A stretch of 64,000 nucleotides of DNA from Gymnogyps californianus (taxonomy: Eukaryota > Chordata > Aves > Accipitriformes > Cathartidae). This document shows positions 1-11,130 of the stretch, one piece after another (within the stretch, counting starts at the first letter, position 1; every line of letters begins with the position of its first letter). The stretch covers positions 806,001 to 870,000 of the forward strand of contig NW_026114224.1 of assembly GCF_018139145.2 (NCBI RefSeq), read 5' to 3'. Below the pieces are notes generated by a model that did not search any database, had not been told where the DNA came from, and worked only from the letters and a program-made list of their open reading frames with translations. The position numbers were made by a program, and so were the translations under genes.

Positions 1-160
1 TGTAAGCTTCTGTAACAACAGAGAACGGATTTGAAAACTAAATTTAGCCTTATTCAATTTAGCCTTGCTTAAGGAGATGGCAATTAATATTTTCTTCCCT
101 CTCAGCTTTTTACAAAGAGACTTTTCTTACAAACCGTTTACGGACAAGTCACCATGTTAC

Positions 161-264
161 CTGGCGTAGGCACTTGTTGGCAACTAAAGCATCAGGAGAA
201 ACAGCTGTCTGATGACACGTTGGGCACGTATGTTCCTCAGAGTCCAGTAATGCCGTTCTAATAC
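161..264 (-). CDS. RBBP6: RBBP6-like exon: second half of RING domain
   Basis: Read on the minus strand, an AG acceptor ends at 265 and a GT donor begins at 160, leaving 104 nt open in the phase set by the upstream exon. It encodes CIRTALLDSEEHTCPTCHQ and continues to CLRQ, supplying the last two metal-binding cysteines (CPTC) of the RBBP6 RING, which completes the one begun at 1006-1184. RBBP6 is a nuclear E3 ubiquitin ligase that binds p53 and Rb and takes part in mRNA 3' processing. Several residues after CPTC differ from what is conserved in vertebrate RBBP6 (TAVSPDALVANKCLRQ), which suggests relaxed constraint. It is the most 3' exon visible; the rest of the gene lies beyond position 1. 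Confidence 0.85.
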
Positions 265-1005
265 CTGTGAATAATTGGAATCATCCAAATAGTTTTTAGC
301 CAAACTAAGGAAAATGTGGTGGTTTTAATCAATTATAAAAACCCGTATATGATGAATGGGTGAATACGGTCTTGAATTGAGAGCATTAAGCTACAAATGT
401 TCAACAGTGTAAAAAAGTTCTAGCATGCAGCAAAGAACTGGACAGTTTTGATATTTCCCTCTTGTAACATTTGGAGAGGTAGAGTAGGCTGTGTCTTGAT
501 GTTTCGGCTAGTCTTTTTTCCACTCTCCAGTACAGTGAGAAGGCCCCAAGCTCAAGCTTCATGAATAAAACCCATCTCAAAAAACCATTAGCAGGCTCGA
601 GTTCTGAAGGTTTTAACCACCTCTCCCCTGGAGAAGAAGGTGCATTAAATGCCTGACTAGCCCTTTGCTGCAGACCACAGTAAGGCACCAGAGATGCCTA
701 CGGAAGTCTGGAGGAGAGACAGGGCTGTGGACAAACTAAATGCCTTCAGTATCCAATACTCTAATCCCCTGCACAATTAGGCACTCTTCTCAGACTCGTC
801 CTTCCGCATGGAAAGAGGATTTCACTAGATACCTGACAAGGGAAAAAAGCTTTCTGCGTTTTTTTTCCTTTAGACGCTTTCCTCTTCAGGGTATACTTCA
901 GTATTAAACAGAACTGGGAAGAAAGTAATTTCGTTCTCTCCTATTTCTGCTTTCACAAGATCAGATGTGATGTTTTACATTAACAAACATGGGAGTAACA
1001 CTTAC

Positions 1006-1184
1006 ATTCGTCACAATAACTGTTTCCACAGCAGGGAATAACAACTGCATCAGTCATTGTATCTTTACAAATGAGACATAACAAATCATGTGGAATACGG
1101 TCGTCTGAGGAGGAGGAGGAGGAGGAGGACGGCTCCTCTGGTGAAAAGGGAGGCTTTTCCTTCTTTCCTCTAGCATAAGCTTCC
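1006..1184 (-). CDS. RBBP6: RBBP6-like exon: serine run and first half of RING domain
   Basis: This 179-nt minus-strand exon has an AG acceptor at 1185-1186 and a GTAAGT donor at 1005-1000. It completes the Ala codon left open by the exon at 2004-2143. It encodes a basic stretch (GKKEKPPFSPEEP), a run of eight serines from a TCC repeat (plus-strand GGA repeat near 1109-1131), then LLCLICKDTMTDAVV and PCCGNSYCDEC, the first six cysteines of the RBBP6 C4C4 RING/U-box-like fold. The split Cys codon is completed by the exon at 161-264. The serine run replaces the shorter Ser-plus-acidic segment typical of the family. The equivalent exon of the second copy would fall in the assembly gap at 5759-6258. 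Confidence 0.9.
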
Positions 1185-2003
1185 CTGGAGCGGGGGTGGG
1201 GAAGGAAAAAGAAAAAAGTTAAAGATGGATAAAGGAAAACTTTTCCAAGCTTTGGATTTTATCAAAGGAAGATAATAGATGGAATTCTTCTCACTCCACA
1301 GGAGCCTTCTAAAATGTAGGCATTTAGTTCAAACTCCTTTCCTGTAGCCACACCACTAGAAGAGGGAGGGGGGAACAACTTCCCTTCTGCAGAACTCTCC
1401 CATTTGTTCAATCAACTACGGAATTAGCTCAGACGAGAACAATGATTTTTCGACAGCCACAAACCAGGTGAAATGAATCCTGAGATTCATGGATCTCAAA
1501 AGGAGATCCACGACAGAAAAACACAAGTCCTACCGAGTGCATTGTCAAACAGCCACTGCTGTCAGCACACAGTAGGATTTTCTTAGTTTAGTGCAACAGG
1601 AAAACTTCACTCTGTTTCACACACGGGATTGGATAAAAGTCCGAGGGGGGAAGCCTCAGTCCAACAGCTAGTTGTTAAAGTTTGCAAGAAGCCTTTGAAA
1701 CGTAACACAGAAGCAAAAGGAGCTTTCAAAGAGAACACTCCCCTGTAAACACTACCGAAATATTTGGCAGAAATACAGATTCTTAGCATACCCCGAGTTC
1801 AAGCAACTGCGAGGGGCATCAACAGCAGGACCACCCTCGTTTAATATCAGAAAGTATCACAGATGTTTAGGTTAAGATATGACGACAATGCTTCCTCCCC
1901 CGTAATTACAGATGCTGGCCAACTTGCTTGCATCACCACTCAGACATTTACGCGTGCTTTCTCTCGTTCCCTTTTGGGTCAGTCCCATTAATTCCATACT
2001 TAC

Positions 2004-2143
2004 GCATTAATAATTGGTATTGCATATTTTCCAGTGTTTGTCAGCATAGCGCCCTTTGTATTGGGATCTTTCACCTCCAGCATCAAACTCCTTGGAATCC
2101 CTGTGCTCTTCTTCATTCTGGGAACAGGCTCAAAATCTTTGTC
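2004..2143 (-). CDS. RBBP6: RBBP6-like exon (copy 1), linker after the zinc knuckle
   Basis: Minus-strand exon of 140 nt, acceptor AG at 2144-2145, donor GTAAGT from 2003. It begins DKDFEPVPRMKKSTGIPRS and ends GKYAIPIINA with a split codon. This is the segment between the zinc knuckle and the RING of RBBP6. Compared with the second copy at 7047-7186 it reads SLMLEV where that copy reads SFMMEV; the second copy matches the family consensus, so this copy carries the derived residues. Confidence 0.88.
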
Positions 2144-2983
2144 CTGTTAAGCAAAGAAACGCAGGCATGGCTCACCTCAAGACCCACCCTTAAAAGGACA
2201 TTTCAATGATTCTTTGAAGCACCAAAAGCCTTTCATCCTCTCCTTTTACCTCGCCTAAGGCTTGCTCGACTGAAAGACTTATTTTCCTCACTGGATAGAG
2301 CCAGGATGCTCCAAAGGCTTGAGCAGCGTTTTGAACTCAGTCGACATGCTTTGGCTTAACTTCAGGTTCCTTAAGGGTGCAACATCCCTTGGCTCACCAC
2401 CCACCCCGACAAGAGACACAAACCCGCTCCTCCTCCAAAGCGCAATTCACAGTGAGAGCTTCATTCAGGGCTCTCACTCAGTCACTGGAGAAACCGCTAT
2501 TCACCATCTGTACTTGAAGGTTGAATTCATACCTCAGGCACATACGTGCAGTCCCTAAGGTTAAATGGCATGAATACTCAACCAGAGACTTGTGTAATTA
2601 AACCATGCAAATATTCAAGAGATGGGGTCAACAGAAACGTCTTCTTTGCATATGAAATAGTACAAACTGTGAACTGTCATTAGAAAGAGTTAAAACCAGG
2701 AAAATTTCCAGTAATATTGAAATAGGTAAAAATATGCATGAAAGTTCACAGAGAAAGATCGATGGACAGATTTAATGTCTATGACCTAGAAAAAAGAACA
2801 TTTCACAGTTACAATTCCAGCCTGCCCTGGAATTTTGAAGGGCTTTGCAACATGGCCATATAACCTCTGTATTTCACCCCAAGAGAAACAATTCTTCAGA
2901 TGAGTAGTCATTTATTTGTTACCTAACGGCCAAGGTAAAAAAATGAAAAACTAAGTAACGCCACAAGTCCCCCACAATCTTAC

Positions 2984-3080
2984 CCCATTTGTTGGGCAGT
3001 TCTTTATATAGTGGCCAGGTTTTCCGCAACGAAAGCAAGTATATGACGGCGGAGGTGGACCCAAGGGTTTCTTCATGTAA
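2984..3080 (-). CDS. RBBP6: RBBP6-like exon (copy 1): CCHC zinc knuckle
   Basis: Minus-strand exon of 97 nt, acceptor AG at 3081-3082, donor GTAAG from 2983. Its first base completes the Asn codon of the previous exon. It encodes YMKKPLGPPPPSYT followed by an intact CX2CX4HX4C knuckle (CFRCGKPGHYIKNC) and ends PTNG. RBBP6 is one of the few cellular proteins with a single retroviral-type zinc knuckle between a DWNN and a RING domain, so this exon identifies the gene. Confidence 0.92.
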
Positions 3081-3199
3081 CTAAAAGGTTTTGGGGGAAA
3101 AAAAGAAAACAGTATGCATGTGTCTCTCGTGTTAAAACAAACATCTCTACAAGTTTTCCATAATCTTCAAAGAACAGATTTGACATTATCAACACTTAC

Positions 3200-3288
3200 T
3201 TGATCGGATCATATTCACGGCAAGACTGTATCATCATAGCTTTTATTTTGTCTTCTTCGGAAGCATTGGCTTCAGCCAGATTGGCAGT
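3200..3288 (-). CDS. RBBP6: RBBP6-like exon (copy 1), helical linker
   Basis: Minus-strand exon of 89 nt, acceptor AG at 3289-3290, donor GTAAGT from 3199. It encodes TANLAEANASEEDKIKAMM and ends REYDPI plus two bases of an Asn codon, joining in phase to 2984-3080. It links the DWNN domain to the zinc knuckle. The segment IQSCREYDP departs slightly from the family. Confidence 0.88.
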
Positions 3289-5366
3289 CTGTTTAACAGG
3301 TAAGTAGTTGACACACACATTAGAAACACACTGAAGCCCACACAGCCAAAGACAACACCACTCACCCAGCCTCTAAAGAGCAGCACAACGCTAGCCGAGG
3401 TTGCATGAAAACCCCTGCTTCTACAAAACAGAGTTGGGCTGAAGATGTTCTGGGCAGTCCTTGTGCCATCACAGGCTGTTTACGTGCCTGTTACCCTACT
3501 GGAAAAGAGCATTCTGGGGCACTCAAAACCTTAGGCTCTCTTTGGACCTTCCACAAAGACTTGTGTAACCAATCCCATTTGCTTCCAAGTGGACTGAAGC
3601 TATGTGTAGAAAGAACTACGCTCTCCAGTCTTTTTCAACTGATTTTTAAGCTCCAGACCACTTGAAAGAGAAGATGGCCACTGGACATTGGAGGGACAAA
3701 GAGGTATGCAAGCATCATTATGGACATTTGGCAGCATTAAAAGGACACACAACTTAGGAGTCGGGGAACTTGGTTTTGCTTGCTGACATTCAGCTGCAGA
3801 CACAGAAGCATGAAAAGGAATCAAGCTTTTTAAGAATCCCTCAGCAAGATAAAAGATTCTCTTCACTAGAAATTTGACCGTCACGTGCTGTAGGCAGTCC
3901 AAACTGCATGTTCCCCCGCTACTCACTTCTTCATACTGTGTGATTTAACTACAGTAAGCCAGCCTGCAGTTTTTTCCAGTTGACTGTGTCCTTTTAACAC
4001 ACGAATTGTCACATAGACCTTATCCAGAACTAGATCTTCACATTACTGAAGCCAGCTGATTTTTTTTAAGTAGGATTTGTTCAAATGATTTTATTACACA
4101 CTGGTCCAGATACCAGCAGGGTCTAAGGGAGTGACTCTCAATGATTTGGACCTTCAAGCACCTAGCATTCAGATCAACCACTCATGTTTTTCTTCTTATA
4201 TGCATTCATTCACAAAAGCAACCAACGAGTTTCAACGTTTTATTAAATGGTTGTTTCATAGGGACAGTTTTTTCTCAACAGTAACATAATCCAGATCGAC
4301 ATCTATGAAAGCGTGTCCATTAACATTTACAGAAAGCTTTACAGATACTTGACTAATTTGTTTGAACCCAAATGGTTTACAAAACACATCCAAAACCCAC
4401 AAAACATTACGAGGAAGAGACCAAAGCTCAAATACGGCATTTCATACGTAGTAATAATCAAACAGAAACCTTTGAACAACACATTGCCTCCATGCTAAGC
4501 CACTCTGCACTAAAGAGGTTAGAGTAAGTAACCGTTTTGAGCTGCTTTATTGTTATGTTCCTGCATTTTTTGGAAATGCTTAAATTTTCTCAAAATTTTA
4601 AATGAGTACGCCACTTGGACAGTTTTTCACATTTTAGAGTAAAACTTCACATGAGTTTACGGAACCACGGACACGTTTAGGGACAGCACTAATGGAGACC
4701 AATTTCTTTTGGTGGCTACCTTCCAAACTAATTTCTTTTTTTTTTTTTTTTCTTCCCAAGGGTCCACAATTTAATTTCTGCAGTGAGAGAGGGAAGAAGT
4801 TACCAGTGGGAAGAGAAGTTCATTTCTTTCCTGGAAATTTCATTTTCTTTCATTTCATTTCAAGAAAAAGTTCATTTCTTTCCTGGAAATGAACTCCAGC
4901 CTTTATTTACACAAGTTACACAGTCTGCGTTCAAATCAATCAGATTGTGTTGTCCACTGTCTGTATACTACAATTTATGAAATTGTGCAGCATGTCTACA
5001 GTACTAGAAGTTCAAAACAGAATGAGAAACGTCTGACGATGTGTACTAGAATTTCTGTAAAAATGTAGCTTCAAGCAAAATAACGAAACGTATGAAAAAT
5101 GTAAAGAGCTCTGAGTTCCGTGCTTGAAGATGATAATATGCAACATTACGCGAGGCTATAGGTATCTTTATCTTCCACTAGTATCTTTACAGATATAAAA
5201 ATAACACACTTCAAAGTCAAAATAAATACTTTAAATTATTAAATATTAAATTACAGTTTTCTTCACATTACAACAGTTACCCAGCTACAGATCACAGTAG
5301 AACATTTAAAAATACAAAGCAAAGACTTTTTTTTGTGAAGTATTGGACAAGAATATCTATATCTAC

Positions 5367-5411
5367 CTTGATAAGCTGGGCCAGAGAAAGAGATGCAGAA
5401 GAGTCATCAAT
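5367..5411 (-). CDS. RBBP6: RBBP6-like short exon (copy 1)
   Basis: Minus-strand exon of 45 nt, acceptor AG at 5412-5413, donor GT at 5366-5365. It encodes IDDSSASLSLAQLIK, exactly 15 codons, in phase with the exons on both sides. The match to RBBP6 at this position in the exon order makes so short an exon credible. Confidence 0.85.
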
Positions 5412-5758
5412 CTGTTCACAAAAAAGTAAACACATATTCAAGTTCTACAATCAAAACATAGCCATAGTTAACCTCTACTGTAGTCTGAAAGTCTGCGCTA
5501 TATCCTCCGAGGGTCACTGAAAGGGGCATTTCCAACCTAGTGTAATTTGGATTCGTTCAAAACAAAGTCCAAAGCTATGACAGCTCAAGAGTGCCTATGT
5601 GGTTCATGAGAAGAAACTAAAAGAAGCAAACCCGCCTGAGACCAACTTAGTGCTCCACAATATCTCAGAGAGGGACCCTTGGCAAATGCTCACAACTGCT
5701 TACAAGTCGAAGGGGTAAGGAAGCTGTCCGTTTCCAGCTAAAGAGGATTTTTTAAAAA

Positions 5759-6258
5759 NNNNNNNNNNNNNNNNNNNNNNNNNNNNNNNNNNNNNNNNNN
5801 NNNNNNNNNNNNNNNNNNNNNNNNNNNNNNNNNNNNNNNNNNNNNNNNNNNNNNNNNNNNNNNNNNNNNNNNNNNNNNNNNNNNNNNNNNNNNNNNNNNN
5901 NNNNNNNNNNNNNNNNNNNNNNNNNNNNNNNNNNNNNNNNNNNNNNNNNNNNNNNNNNNNNNNNNNNNNNNNNNNNNNNNNNNNNNNNNNNNNNNNNNNN
6001 NNNNNNNNNNNNNNNNNNNNNNNNNNNNNNNNNNNNNNNNNNNNNNNNNNNNNNNNNNNNNNNNNNNNNNNNNNNNNNNNNNNNNNNNNNNNNNNNNNNN
6101 NNNNNNNNNNNNNNNNNNNNNNNNNNNNNNNNNNNNNNNNNNNNNNNNNNNNNNNNNNNNNNNNNNNNNNNNNNNNNNNNNNNNNNNNNNNNNNNNNNNN
6201 NNNNNNNNNNNNNNNNNNNNNNNNNNNNNNNNNNNNNNNNNNNNNNNNNNNNNNNNNN
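5759..6258. other. Assembly gap, 500 N
   Basis: Exactly 500 N, a placeholder length. It separates the two RBBP6 segment copies. Confidence 0.99.
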
Positions 6259-7046
6259 TTCTAAAATGTAGGCATGTAGTTTAAACTCCTTTCCTGGAGC
6301 CACACCACTAGAAGAGGGAGGGGGGAACAACTTCCCTTCTGCAGAACTCTCCCATTCCTTGCATCAACTACGAAATTACCTCCGACTACAACAATCATTT
6401 GTCCACAGCTCCAAATCAGCTGAAACGAATCCCACCTCTCCGTCGCCAGACGGGAAATGGCAATTGCAGGCGCAGGATGAAGTTAGCCTCCCACTCATTA
6501 CATTTGAGAACTGCAAGAAGTCTACCTTACAGCTGCTACAAAAGGAGATCCGTGACAGAAAAACACAAGTGCTACCGAGGGCATTGTCAAACAGCCACTG
6601 CTGTCAGCACCCAGGAGGATTCTCTTAGTTTAGTGCAACAGGAAAACTTCACGCTGTTTCACACATGGGATCGGATAAAAGCAGAGACGGGGGAAGCCTC
6701 AGGCCCACAGCTAGTTGTTAAAGTTTGCCAGAAGCCTTTGAAACATGAACAGAAGCAAAAGGCGCTTTCAAAGAGAACCACTCCCCTCCAAACACTACCA
6801 AAATGTTTGGCAGAAATACGCATTCTTAGCGTACCACCACTTCAAGCAACTGCCAGGGGCATCGACAGCAGCACCACCCTCCTTTAAGACTAGAAAGCAT
6901 CACAGATAGTAAGGTTAAGATACAACGACAATGCTTCCTCCCCCGTAATTACAGATGCCGGCCAACTTGCTTGCATTGCCACGCAGACATTTACGCGTGC
7001 TTTCTCTCGTTCCCTTTTGGGTCAGTCCCATTAATTCCATACTTAC

Positions 7047-7186
7047 GCATTAATAATTGGTATTGCATATTTTCCAGTGTTTGTCAGCATAGCGCCCTTT
7101 GTATTGGGATCTTTCACCTCCATCATGAAACTCCTTGGAATCCCTGTGCTCTTCTTCATTCTGGGAACAGGCTCAAAATCTTTGTC
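7047..7186 (-). CDS. RBBP6: RBBP6-like exon (copy 2), linker after the zinc knuckle
   Basis: 140-nt minus-strand exon equivalent to 2004-2143 with identical splice sites. It reads STGIPRSFMMEVKDP, the consensus form, where copy 1 has two substitutions. Open throughout. Confidence 0.88.
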
Positions 7187-8025
7187 CTGTTAAGCAAAGA
7201 AATGCAGGCATGGCTCACCTCAAGACCCACACTTAAAAGGACATTTCAATGATTCTTTGAAGCACCAAAAGCCTTTCATCCTCTCCTTTTACCTCGCCTA
7301 AGGCTTGCTCGACTGAAAGACTTCTTTTCCTCACTGGATAGAGCCAGGATGCTCCAAAGGCTTGAGCAGGGTTTTGAACTCAGTCGACATGCTTTGGCTT
7401 AACTGCCGGTTCCTTAAGGGTGCAACATCCCTTGGCTCACCACCCACCCCGACAAGAGACACAAACCCGCTCCTCCTCCAAAGCGCAATTCACAGTGAGA
7501 GCTTCATTCAGGGCTCTCACTCAGTCACTGGAGAAACCGCTATTCACCACCTGTACTTGAAGGCTGAATTCATACCTCAGGCACATACGTGCAGTCCCTA
7601 AGGTTAAATGGCATGAATACTCAACCAGAGACTTGTGTAATTAAACCATGCAAATATTCAAGAGAGGGGTCAACAGAAACGTCTTCTTTTCCTATGAAAT
7701 AGTACAAACTGTGAACTGTCATTAGAAAGAGTTAAAACCAGGAAAATTTCCAGTAATATTGAAATAGGTAAAAATATGCAGGAAAGTTCACAGAGAAAGA
7801 TCGATGGACATATTTAATGTCTATGACCTAGAAAAAAGAACATTTCACAGTTACAATTCCAGCCTGCCCTGGAATTTTGAAGGGCTTTGCAACATTGCCA
7901 TATAACCTCTGTATTTCACCCCAAGAGAAACAATTCTTCAGATGAGTAGTCATTTATTTGTTACCTAACGGCCAAGGTAAAAAAATTAAAAACTAAGTAA
8001 CGCCACAAGTCCCCCACAATCTTAC

Positions 8026-8122
8026 CCCATTTGTTGGGCAGTTCTTTATATAGTGGCCAGGTTTTCCGCAACGAAAGCAAGTATATGACGGTGGAGGTGG
8101 ACCCAAGGGTTTCTTCATGTAA
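8026..8122 (-). CDS. RBBP6: RBBP6-like exon (copy 2): CCHC zinc knuckle
   Basis: 97-nt minus-strand exon equivalent to 2984-3080. The CX2CX4HX4C knuckle is intact and the protein sequence is the same as in copy 1. Confidence 0.92.
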
Positions 8123-8241
8123 CTAAAAGGTTTTGGGGGAAAAAAAGAAAACAGTATGCATGTGTCTCTCGTGTTAAAACAAACATCTCTACAATTTTTC
8201 CATAATCTTCAAAGAACAGATTTGACATTATCAACACTTAC

Positions 8242-8330
8242 TTGATCGGATCATATTCACGGCAAGACTGTATCATCATAGCTTTTATTTTGTCTTCTTC
8301 GGAAGCATTGGCTTCAGCCAGATTGGCAGT
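8242..8330 (-). CDS. RBBP6: RBBP6-like exon (copy 2), helical linker
   Basis: 89-nt minus-strand exon equivalent to 3200-3288, with the same acceptor (AG at 8331-8332) and donor (GTAAGT from 8241). Confidence 0.88.
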
Positions 8331-10733
8331 CTGTTTAACAGGTAAGTAGTTGACACACCCATTAGAAACACATTGAAGCCCCCACAGCCAAAGACAACAC
8401 CACTCACCCGATCCTGTAAAGAGCAGCACAACGCTAGCCGAGGTTGCAGGAAAACCCCTGCTTCTACAAAACAGAGTTGGGCTGAAGATGTTCTGGGCAG
8501 TCCTTGCGCCATCACAGGCTGTTTACGTGCCTGGCACCCTGCTTGAAAAGAGCATTCTGGGGCACTCAAAACCTTAGGCTCTCTTTGGACCTTCCACAAA
8601 GACTTGGGTAACCAATCCCATTTGCTTCCAAGTGGACTGAAGCTATGTCTAGAAAGAAGTGCACTCTCCACTCTTTTTCAACTGATTTTTAAGCTCCAGA
8701 CCAGTTGAAAGAGAAGACGGCCACTGGACATTGGAGGGACAAAGAGGTGTGCAAGTAGCATTATGGACATTGGGCAGCATGACAAGGACACGCAACTCAG
8801 GAGTCGGGGAACTTGGTTTTGCTTGCTGACATTCAGCTGCAGACACAGAAGCATGAAAAGGAATCAAGCTTTTTAGGATCCCTCAGCAAGACAAAAGATT
8901 CTCTTCACTAGAAATTTGACCATCACGTGCTGTAGGCACTCCAAACTGCGTGTTCCCCCGCTACTCACTTCTTCATATTGTGTGATTTAACTCCAGTAAG
9001 CACAGCCTGCAGTTTTTTCCAGTTGACTGTGTCCTTTTAACACACGAATTGTCACATAGACCTTATCCAGAACTAGATCTTCACATTATTGAAGCCAGCT
9101 GATTTTTTTTTAAGTAGTATTTGTTCAAATGTTTTTATTACACACTGGTCCAGATACCAGCAGGGTCTAAGGGAGTGACTCTCAATGATTTGGACCTTCA
9201 AGCACCTATCATTCAGATCAACCACTCATGTTTTTCTTCTTATATGCATTCATTCACAAAAGCAACCAACGAGTTTCAACGTTTTATTAAATGGTTGTTT
9301 CATAGGGACAGTTTTTCCTCAACAGTAACATAATCCAGATCGACATCTATGAAAGCGTGTCCATTAACATTTACAGAAAGCTTTACAGATACTTGACTAA
9401 TTTGTTTGAACCCAAATGGTTTACAAAACACATCCAAAACCCACAAAACATTACTAGGAAGAGACCAAAACTCAAATACGGCATTTCATACGTAGTAATA
9501 ATCAAACAGAAACCTTTGAACAACACATTGCCTCCATGCTAAGCCACTCTGCACTAAAGAGGTTAGAGTAAGTAACCGTTTTGAGCTGCTTTATTGTTAT
9601 GTTCCTGCATTTTTTGGAAATGCTTAAATTTTCTCGAAATTTTAAATGAGTACGCCACTTGGACAGTTTTTCACATTTTAGAGTAAAACTTCACATGAGT
9701 TTACGGAACCACGGACACGTTTAGGGACAGCACTAATGGAGACCAATTTCTTTTGGTGGCTACCTTCCAAACTAATTTCTTTTTTTTTTTTTTTTCTTCC
9801 CAAGGGTCCACAATTTAATTTCTGCAGTGAGAGAGGGAAGAAGTTACCAGTGGGAAGAGATTTCTCTTTCTTGGAAATGAACTCCAGCCTTTATTTTCAG
9901 AAGAAAGAACTAGCTCCTCTGCATTAGGCCCTGCCTCCTCCAATCTTTGTCACTTGAAAGACTAGGAATTTAATTGGCTAGCACTATGCCTTTTCCCAAA
10001 GTGCCATCACTAGTGCTTTCCCAGACAAAGTTACACACTGTTGAGCAAAAAATGCCAGCAGTTCCATAGCAAAACAGGCATTACAACAGTTTCAGCAGGT
10101 CACATCTGCTAATATGCCACACATACCCATTGGTATATTCCTAGAAACAATTCGGTACATTTACACAAGTTACACAGTCTGCGTTCAAACCAATCAGATT
10201 GTGTTGTCCACTGTCTGTATACTACAATTTATGAAATTGTGCAGCATTCAAAGAATGGATCTACAGTGACTAGAAGTTCAAAAACAGCCAGGCAATTGTC
10301 CACGTTCCAGAAACGCTTCTGTTGTGGCTGTTGCAAACCCCCCTGAAATGTCCGTAACTTACAGCCAATTAAATTCTTCTGTAAAAATTGTGGTAGCTTC
10401 CAACGCAAAATTAACGAAACGTATGAAAAATGGTAAAGAGCTTCTGAAGGGTTTCTTCTTTGTGCCTTGAAGATGAGTAATACTGCAACATTACGCTGAG
10501 GCTGATAAGGTACTCCCCTTCTATCTTCCCAACTGGGAGCTACTCTTTACAGGATGGTATCAAAAGATACACACTTTGCAAAGTCAAAATTAATACTTTA
10601 AATTATTAAATATGAAATTACAGTTTTCTTCACATTACAACAGTTACCCAGCTATAGATCACAGTAGAACATTTAAAAATACAAAGCAAAGACTTTTTTT
10701 TGTGAAGTATTGGACAAGAATATCTATATCTAC

Positions 10734-10778
10734 CTTAATAAGCTGGGCCAGAGAAAGAGATGCAGAAGAGTCATCAAT
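10734..10778 (-). CDS. RBBP6: RBBP6-like short exon (copy 2)
   Basis: 45-nt minus-strand exon equivalent to 5367-5411, encoding the same 15 residues. It follows the exon at 13382-13418 in phase (Ala|Ile). Confidence 0.85.
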
Positions 10779-11130
10779 CTGTTCACAAAAAAGTAAACAC
10801 ATATTCAAGTTCTACAATCAAAACATAGCCATAGTTAACCTCTACTGTAGTCTGAAAGTCTGCGCTATATCCTCCGAGGGTCACTGAAAGGGGCATTTCC
10901 AACCTAGTGTAATTTGGATTCGTTCAAAACAAAGTCCAAAGCTATGACAGCTCAAGAGTGCCTATGTGGTTCATGAGAAGAAACTAAAAGAAGCAAACCC
11001 GCCTGAGACCAACTTAGTGCTCCACAATATCTCAGAGAGGGACCCTTGGCAAATGCTCACAACTGCTTACAAGTCGAAGGGGTAAGGAAGCTGTCCGTTT
11101 CCAGCTAAAGAGGATTTTTAAAAAATACTG

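Larger units (their letters stand above)
1307..5758. repeat. Copy 1 of a ~4.5-kb RBBP6 segment, ending at the gap
   Basis: This block matches 6259-11130 over its whole length: offset about 4952 at the start, about 5043 from 1928 and about 5323 to 5367 further on. Identity in many stretches is near 98% by eye. Copy 1 lacks about 90 bp near 1450-1500 and about 245 bp near 4890, and has many single-base deletions between about 4980 and 5230. It stops exactly at the N gap. Introns carry T-runs (4739-4752) and no other gene I can recognise. Confidence 0.85.
6259..11130. repeat. Copy 2 of the RBBP6 segment, starting at the gap
   Basis: The first base after the gap corresponds to 1307 of copy 1, and homology continues to about 11130, where copy 1 runs into the gap. 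Four of the RBBP6 exons are repeated here with the same splice sites. This copy is continuous with the upstream DWNN exons at 13382 and 15091. Confidence 0.85.

Noticed and set aside
5752..6330. 192-codon frame spanning the N gap
   Set aside because: Created by reading N as open sequence; no evidence for a gene.
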